NCBI RefSeq assembly: GCF_001941625.1
Contig: NZ_CP016076.1
Span: forward strand, 3,286,001-3,350,000
Source: Actinoalloteichus fjordicus
GTDB taxonomy: Bacteria; Actinomycetota; Actinomycetes; Mycobacteriales; Pseudonocardiaceae
Reading direction: 5' to 3'
Length of the DNA: 64,000 nt
The notes below the pieces were generated by a model. The model did no database searches. It was not told the DNA's origin and saw only the letters and a program-made list of their open reading frames with translations. Shown here piece by piece: positions 59,925 to 64,000 of this stretch. Position 1 is the first letter of the stretch, and every line of letters begins with the position of its first letter. The position numbers were made by a program, and so were the translations under genes.

Positions 59925-60722
59925 TCACCGCGCCGACGGCCACGCCCCCCGCGCCACCAGCTCCGCCCGCAGCAGGTCGGGACGATCCGTCACCAGCCCG
60001 TCCACCCCCAGATCCAACAGCTCCCGCATCCGAGCCGGATCGTCCACCGTCCAGACGTGCACCTCCAGCCCCCGACGCCGCACCGCCCCCACCAACCGCT
60101 CGTCGACCACCCGCAACGACCCGCGATGCAGCGGCACCTGCGCGAGCCTGCCCGCCACCGGCAGCCCGTCACCCCACCGACCGAGCCGCGACGAGGCCCA
60201 CAACAGCCGCGCCGACCCACGCCCCAACGACGTCATCAGCCTCGGCCCGCCCACCCGCCGAAGCACCCGCAGCCGCCGCTCCTCGAACGAGGCCAGACAC
60301 ACCCGCGACCACGCCGACATCCGCTCCACGACCCGCAACACCGGACCCACCGCCTGGTCCGACTTCACATCGATGTTGAACCGCGCCGCAGGCAACGCCT
60401 CCAGCACCTCCTCCAACCGCGACACCGGCTCCCGACCGCCGATACGGGCCCGCCGCACCGCCGCCCACGGCAACGTCGCCACCACCCCCGCCGAGTCCGT
60501 CGTGCGACCCAACGTCGCGTCGTGCTGCACCACCACGACCCCGTCGGCGGTCGCCCGCACATCGGTCTCCAGATAGGCGAACCCCTCCGCCCACGCCCTG
60601 GCCAACGCCGAGGCGGAGTTCTCCATCCCCGCCAACTCGTCGAGATGCCAACCACGATGAGCGAACGCCCGAGGATGCGGGCCGTCGAGATACGGATGCG
60701 GTCGAAGCCGTCGTCGATGCAC
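59925..60722 (-). CDS. Glycerophosphodiester phosphodiesterase
   Basis: A 265-residue GDPD TIM-barrel: AFAHRGWHLDELAGMENS with the catalytic His, FAYLETDVRATADGVVVVQHD with the metal-binding Glu/Asp and second His, FNIDVKSDQA and the closing VHVWTVDDPARMRELLDLGVDG. It cleaves glycerophosphodiesters to glycerol-3-phosphate and alcohol. Probably cytosolic, no signal peptide. Confidence 0.93.
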   Translation of the reverse strand: MHRRRLRPHPYLDGPHPRAFAHRGWHLDELAGMENSASALARAWAEGFAYLETDVRATADGVVVVQHDATLGRTTDSAGVVATLPWAAVRRARIGGREPVSRLEEVLEALPAARFNIDVKSDQAVGPVLRVVERMSAWSRVCLASFEERRLRVLRRVGGPRLMTSLGRGSARLLWASSRLGRWGDGLPVAGRLAQVPLHRGSLRVVDERLVGAVRRRGLEVHVWTVDDPARMRELLDLGVDGLVTDRPDLLRAELVARGAWPSAR

Positions 60723-60788
60723 CCGCCCAGTGTGGGGTGCGGCGTGGCACCTCGGCAGGAGAGGCCGAGCCCGCTAGCGTTCACCGCC

Positions 60789-61148
60789 GTGGAGCATCTC
60801 GCCGACTCCCTCGCCCCGATCACGCGCCGCGAACCCCGACACTGCACCTGGTGTGGCGCTCGCCTCTCCTCCTCAGGCCGGACCGGGCGACCACGCCGAT
60901 ATTGCGGACAGGCCTGTAGACAACGTGCCTATGAACGTCGCAGCATGGTGCAACGCGGCGGGCTGCCCGACGACGCGGTGGTGCTGTCCGCCACCGAGAT
61001 CACCGATCTCCAAGATCGCCTGTTCCAACTCCGCTGCGCCGCGGAGGACGTCCTCACCGGAGTCGAGGAGGGCCTCGACACCGAGGAGATGCACCGGCTG
61101 GCCGCCGAACTCGTCGAGACGGCGGGGCGGCTGGAACGTCTGCGCTGA
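60789..61148 (+). CDS. Conserved actinobacterial zinc-ribbon protein
   Basis: A 119-residue protein. CTWCGARL and YCGQACRQRAYERR give a four-cysteine zinc site; the rest is helical and acidic (VEEGLDTEEMHRLAAELVE). A TAGCGT -10-like box eight bases before the GTG suggests a leaderless message. No function assigned. Confidence 0.8.
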   Translation: MEHLADSLAPITRREPRHCTWCGARLSSSGRTGRPRRYCGQACRQRAYERRSMVQRGGLPDDAVVLSATEITDLQDRLFQLRCAAEDVLTGVEEGLDTEEMHRLAAELVETAGRLERLR

Positions 61149-61234
61149 CGATCCCAGCGCAGACCGCGGCTTGCCCACGGCACCATTCGAACGCCACGAT
61201 TGCTCCAGCAGGGTGGGCACCAGGGGAGGAACGG

Positions 61235-63226
61235 GTGACGGACGACGAGGCCGTGCGACACGCTGTGTTGCAGAACGCGGACGTCGGATTCGGAGTGACC
61301 GACGTGCGCGGGCGACTCCAGTGGCTCAACGCCGCGCTCGCCCGGCTCCTCGGCGTCACCGAGGAACAGGGCGTCGGCGTCTCACTGCCCGCACTGCTGC
61401 CCGGCATCGCCGAAGCCGCCGACGAGCTGCCCTGGCTCAGCAGGATCGCCGCCGAGGACAAACCGCCCCGGTGGATCGAGGTCGTCTGCCTCCCGTTGCC
61501 CGGCACCGACCACCGCCTGCTCTACCGGGCCATGGACGTCACCCGATGGCGAGAACAGGAACTCATCAGGACCGACGCGTCCACCCGCCGATCACCAATC
61601 GTCGGACAGGTCGGGAACTGGGAGTGGTTCGTCGGCGAGGACCGCGTGGTCTGGTCAGAAGGCATGCGGGAGATGTCCGGGCACCCCGCCGACGCCGAAC
61701 TGGACTACTCCGCGTTCCTCGGCCTGGTCCACCCCGAGGACCTGCCGCTGGTCGAACGCACCCTCAGCAGAGCACTACGCACCGGAGAACCCTTCACCTA
61801 CATCCACCGAGCACTCAACGCCGACCCCGACGCCGACGAACGCATCTTCGAGTGCTTCGGCGAGGTCTTCCACGACAGACAGGGCGTGCCCGTCCGACTG
61901 GTCGGCAGCGCACACGACATCACCCAGGCCCACCAGGTCCACGTCGAGCTGCGCAAGATGGCCGAGGAAGACCCCCTCACCGGCCTGCCCAACCGGCGGT
62001 CCCTCACCCGCGAACTCGAGAGCCAACTCGCCGTGAGCACCACCGGCTCACTGCTGCTCATCGACCTCGACAACTTCAAAGACGTCAACGACCTGCGCGG
62101 CCACAAGATCGGCGACCAGGTCATGTGCACCCTCGCCGCCACCCTGCGCGACCGGATGGAAGGCCGGCAGTTCCTCGGCAGGCTCGGCGGCGACGAGTTC
62201 GCCGTCATCATGCCCGAGGTCGACGCCGCCCACGCCAGAGCCATCGCCCAACGCCTCGCCGAGGCCGTCGCCGCCGTCCCCATCGACGTCGCAGGCGCCG
62301 CCATCAGGATCACCGTCAGCACCGGCGTCGCCCCCTTCGCCTCCGGCCACGGCTGGGAGGCCGTCCTGGCCAACGCCGACCTCGCCCTCTACGCCTCCAA
62401 AGCGGCAGGCCGCAACCGGGTCACCGTCTACGACCCCGCCCACTACGCCGACACCGCCAAGAGAGTCGGCGTCCTGGAACGAGTGCGCACCGCACTGGGC
62501 AAGGGACACCTCGCACTCCACGCCATGCCCATGGTCAACCTCCGCACCGGCCGCACCCTCGGCTACGAACTGCTCCTCCGACTGGAAGACCACCAGCTTC
62601 CCCGCATCGGCCCCGCAGAATTCCTCCCCGACGCCGAACGCACCGACCTGGTCCTGGAGATCGACCGCTGGGTCCTGGGCCAGGCCATCGACGCACTGGC
62701 CGCCCACCGCGACCCCGCCCTGCGCCTGGACGTCAACGTCTCCGCCCGCACCCTCGACGACGAGGACTTCTGCGACTTCGTCCTCGACCGCCTCGCCGCC
62801 GCCGACATCACCCAGGGCCGCTTCGGCATCGAGATCACCGAGACGGCGGCCATGACCAACCTCGACGCCGCCCGCGACCTCGCCCTCCGACTCCGCGACG
62901 CGGGATGCCGGATCACCCTCGACGACTTCGGCTCCGGCTTCGGCTCCTTCGTCCACCTCAAACACCTGCCCGTCACCGGACTCAAGATCGACGGCGAGTT
63001 CGTCCGGGGCATCGACCAGGGCCAGACCGACGCCGTGCTGGTCACCGGGATGATGGAAATCGCCAACGGACTCGGCCTGTCCACCGTCGCCGAGTGGGTG
63101 GAACGCCCCTCACAGGTCGAGGCACTGATGAAGCTCGGCGTCGAGGTCGCCCAAGGCTTCCACCTCGGCCGACCGGCCCCCCTCATCGACCTGCTGGCAC
63201 GGCCGAACGGAGTATTGCCCCGCTAA
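61235..63226 (+). CDS. PAS-GGDEF-EAL cyclic-di-GMP enzyme
   Basis: A 663-residue signalling protein: two PAS-like regions (about 10-95 and 115-235, the second WFVGEDRVVWSEGMREMSGH), a GGDEF domain with intact GGDEF at 318-322 and an EAL domain with Glu445 in GYELLLRL and DDFGSGF at 563-569. The inhibitory I-site (RxxD) before GGDEF reads RQFL and is absent. It could both make and break c-di-GMP, with PAS sensing. The GTG has GGAGG upstream. No transmembrane segments. Confidence 0.93.
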   Translation: MTDDEAVRHAVLQNADVGFGVTDVRGRLQWLNAALARLLGVTEEQGVGVSLPALLPGIAEAADELPWLSRIAAEDKPPRWIEVVCLPLPGTDHRLLYRAMDVTRWREQELIRTDASTRRSPIVGQVGNWEWFVGEDRVVWSEGMREMSGHPADAELDYSAFLGLVHPEDLPLVERTLSRALRTGEPFTYIHRALNADPDADERIFECFGEVFHDRQGVPVRLVGSAHDITQAHQVHVELRKMAEEDPLTGLPNRRSLTRELESQLAVSTTGSLLLIDLDNFKDVNDLRGHKIGDQVMCTLAATLRDRMEGRQFLGRLGGDEFAVIMPEVDAAHARAIAQRLAEAVAAVPIDVAGAAIRITVSTGVAPFASGHGWEAVLANADLALYASKAAGRNRVTVYDPAHYADTAKRVGVLERVRTALGKGHLALHAMPMVNLRTGRTLGYELLLRLEDHQLPRIGPAEFLPDAERTDLVLEIDRWVLGQAIDALAAHRDPALRLDVNVSARTLDDEDFCDFVLDRLAAADITQGRFGIEITETAAMTNLDAARDLALRLRDAGCRITLDDFGSGFGSFVHLKHLPVTGLKIDGEFVRGIDQGQTDAVLVTGMMEIANGLGLSTVAEWVERPSQVEALMKLGVEVAQGFHLGRPAPLIDLLARPNGVLPR

Positions 63227-63310
63227 TTCACCCGATCGATTTTCGCCTCTGTCAGAATCTACCGGTCCGTCGCCCGCAGGCCGCCCGACATGCCCCAGGA
63301 GAACGTCCGC

Positions 63311-64000
63311 GTGAATTCCGCCGTACGGGGTGTCCGCCGCCTCGAACTGCTGACCCCAGACCCCGCCAGATCCGTGGAGTTCCACGCGAACCTCCACCAG
63401 TGGGTCGTCCTCGCCCAAGCCGACGACCGCTTCAGCTGCTGGGTCGGCGAACGACGCACCGCGCACATCCGCCGCCCGGAACCCGGCGAGACCACCGGCT
63501 GGCACGTCGTCTTCGGCGGCGGCCGCCGCCGAGGCCCCCGCGCCCTGACCGACGTCGGCGGCGGACTGCACGCCGTCCTGGACTCCGGCCGCGTCACCCA
63601 CGGCCCCTGGGCGCCGGAACCCCGCGAAGGCGAACCCTGCTGGACCGAACTGGTCACCGCCGACCCACCGCGCTCCGACGCCTACTGGACCGCCAACGCA
63701 GGCTGGGACTTCCGCCCCAGCCCCGAACCGACCACCGCCGTCTACCAGGTCGACGGCCGGGCCATCGCAGGCCGACGCACCGCCGACGCCACCGACCACG
63801 CCGTCGGCTGGATCTGCCACCTCGCCAGCCCGGACCTCACCGAGTCCCTGCACCGCGCCCTCGAACTCGGCGGCCGGATCGACAGCGGCCCCACCCACAC
63901 CGCAGTAGGCCTCACCGCCACCGTGAGCTGCCCGGACGGCTTCCCCCACGCCATGGTGGAGAACCCCGGCGTGTGGGCGGGCCGCCTGGCCGGTCAGCCT
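63311..64000 (+). CDS. VOC (glyoxalase-fold) family protein, 3' end beyond the window
   Basis: Open to the window edge, 230 codons seen. Two VOC-type halves begin VRGVRRLELLTPDPARSVEF and PCWTELVTADPPRSDAYWTA. GTG 63311 follows AGGAGA by eight bases; ATG 63290 is in frame upstream. Related to the CFP-30-like hydroxylase/antigen family; function unknown. Confidence 0.75.
   Translation, partial: MNSAVRGVRRLELLTPDPARSVEFHANLHQWVVLAQADDRFSCWVGERRTAHIRRPEPGETTGWHVVFGGGRRRGPRALTDVGGGLHAVLDSGRVTHGPWAPEPREGEPCWTELVTADPPRSDAYWTANAGWDFRPSPEPTTAVYQVDGRAIAGRRTADATDHAVGWICHLASPDLTESLHRALELGGRIDSGPTHTAVGLTATVSCPDGFPHAMVENPGVWAGRLAGQP

Overview
The window is very GC-rich double-stranded chromosomal DNA of an actinomycete. 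GTG starts are frequent, coding ORFs have strongly G/C third positions, there are several probable leaderless starts, and actinobacterial markers are present: RbpA, a separate Lnt/Ppm1 pair, F420-type PPOX and LLM enzymes, and CGNR, MmyB-like and WYL regulators. The gene content fits a Pseudonocardiaceae-type soil actinomycete, but genus is not provable from sequence alone. I see no tRNA, rRNA, CRISPR array, integrase or transposase.

Layout. 0-5 kb: TetR regulator and a DHA2 efflux pump sharing an operator-like motif, then an SDR divergent from a second TetR. 4.9-6.5 kb: no gene seen. 6.5-10 kb: PBP4-type carboxypeptidase and an ABC-F ATPase. 10.2-14.4 kb: a decaying redox island with a LysR regulator whose only upstream start is a non-canonical ATC, two broken genes, an intact LLM flavin monooxygenase/FMN reductase pair, and a copied ABC-F tail. 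14.5-21.1 kb: zinc alcohol dehydrogenase ending in tandem hairpin repeats, then a quinone-detoxification block (maleylacetate reductase, esterase, ring-cleavage dioxygenase, WrbA-like reductase) divergent from a MarR regulator across strong palindromes. 21.4-26.6 kb: a GHL10 glycosidase-like protein, an isochorismatase, and a three-gene set (HemK-like methyltransferase, PLP-fold enzyme, DUF4213/DUF364 protein) behind a perfect Fur/Zur-family box. 27.7-39.2 kb: housekeeping and accessory genes (Ogt, serine hydrolase, GNATs, AraC, MATE, MmyB-type regulator, PPOX, aldo/keto reductase, aminoglycoside-phosphotransferase-like kinase), with degraded monooxygenase fragments near 37.6-38.1 kb. 39.3-47.2 kb: DUF4132 protein, CGNR regulator divergent from an alpha/beta hydrolase, methyltransferase, a second ABC-F with a possible leader peptide, IMPACT-family and DHFR-like proteins. 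47.4-49.2 kb: remains of a tripartite tricarboxylate transporter locus fused by deletion to a response-regulator remnant, followed by a copied CGNR tail. 49.4-53.5 kb: FAD oxidase, WYL regulator, methyltransferase, small membrane protein. 53.8-64 kb: conserved core block (lnt, ppm1, rbpA, thymidine kinase, UMF1-type MFS, GDPD, zinc-ribbon protein, GGDEF/EAL protein, and a VOC protein cut by the window end).

How genes work together. Clear regulator-target pairs are TetR/MFS, SDR/TetR, MarR/quinone operon, CGNR/hydrolase and WYL/FAD oxidase. The most attractive candidate for an undescribed system is the metal-box-controlled methyltransferase/PLP/DUF364 set at 23.5-26.6 kb, which I infer to make a small metal chelator. 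A second large-scale signal is a flip of G/C strand bias, independent of gene orientation, in the 46.2-46.5 kb gap, which could mark a replication-terminus region or a rearrangement boundary.
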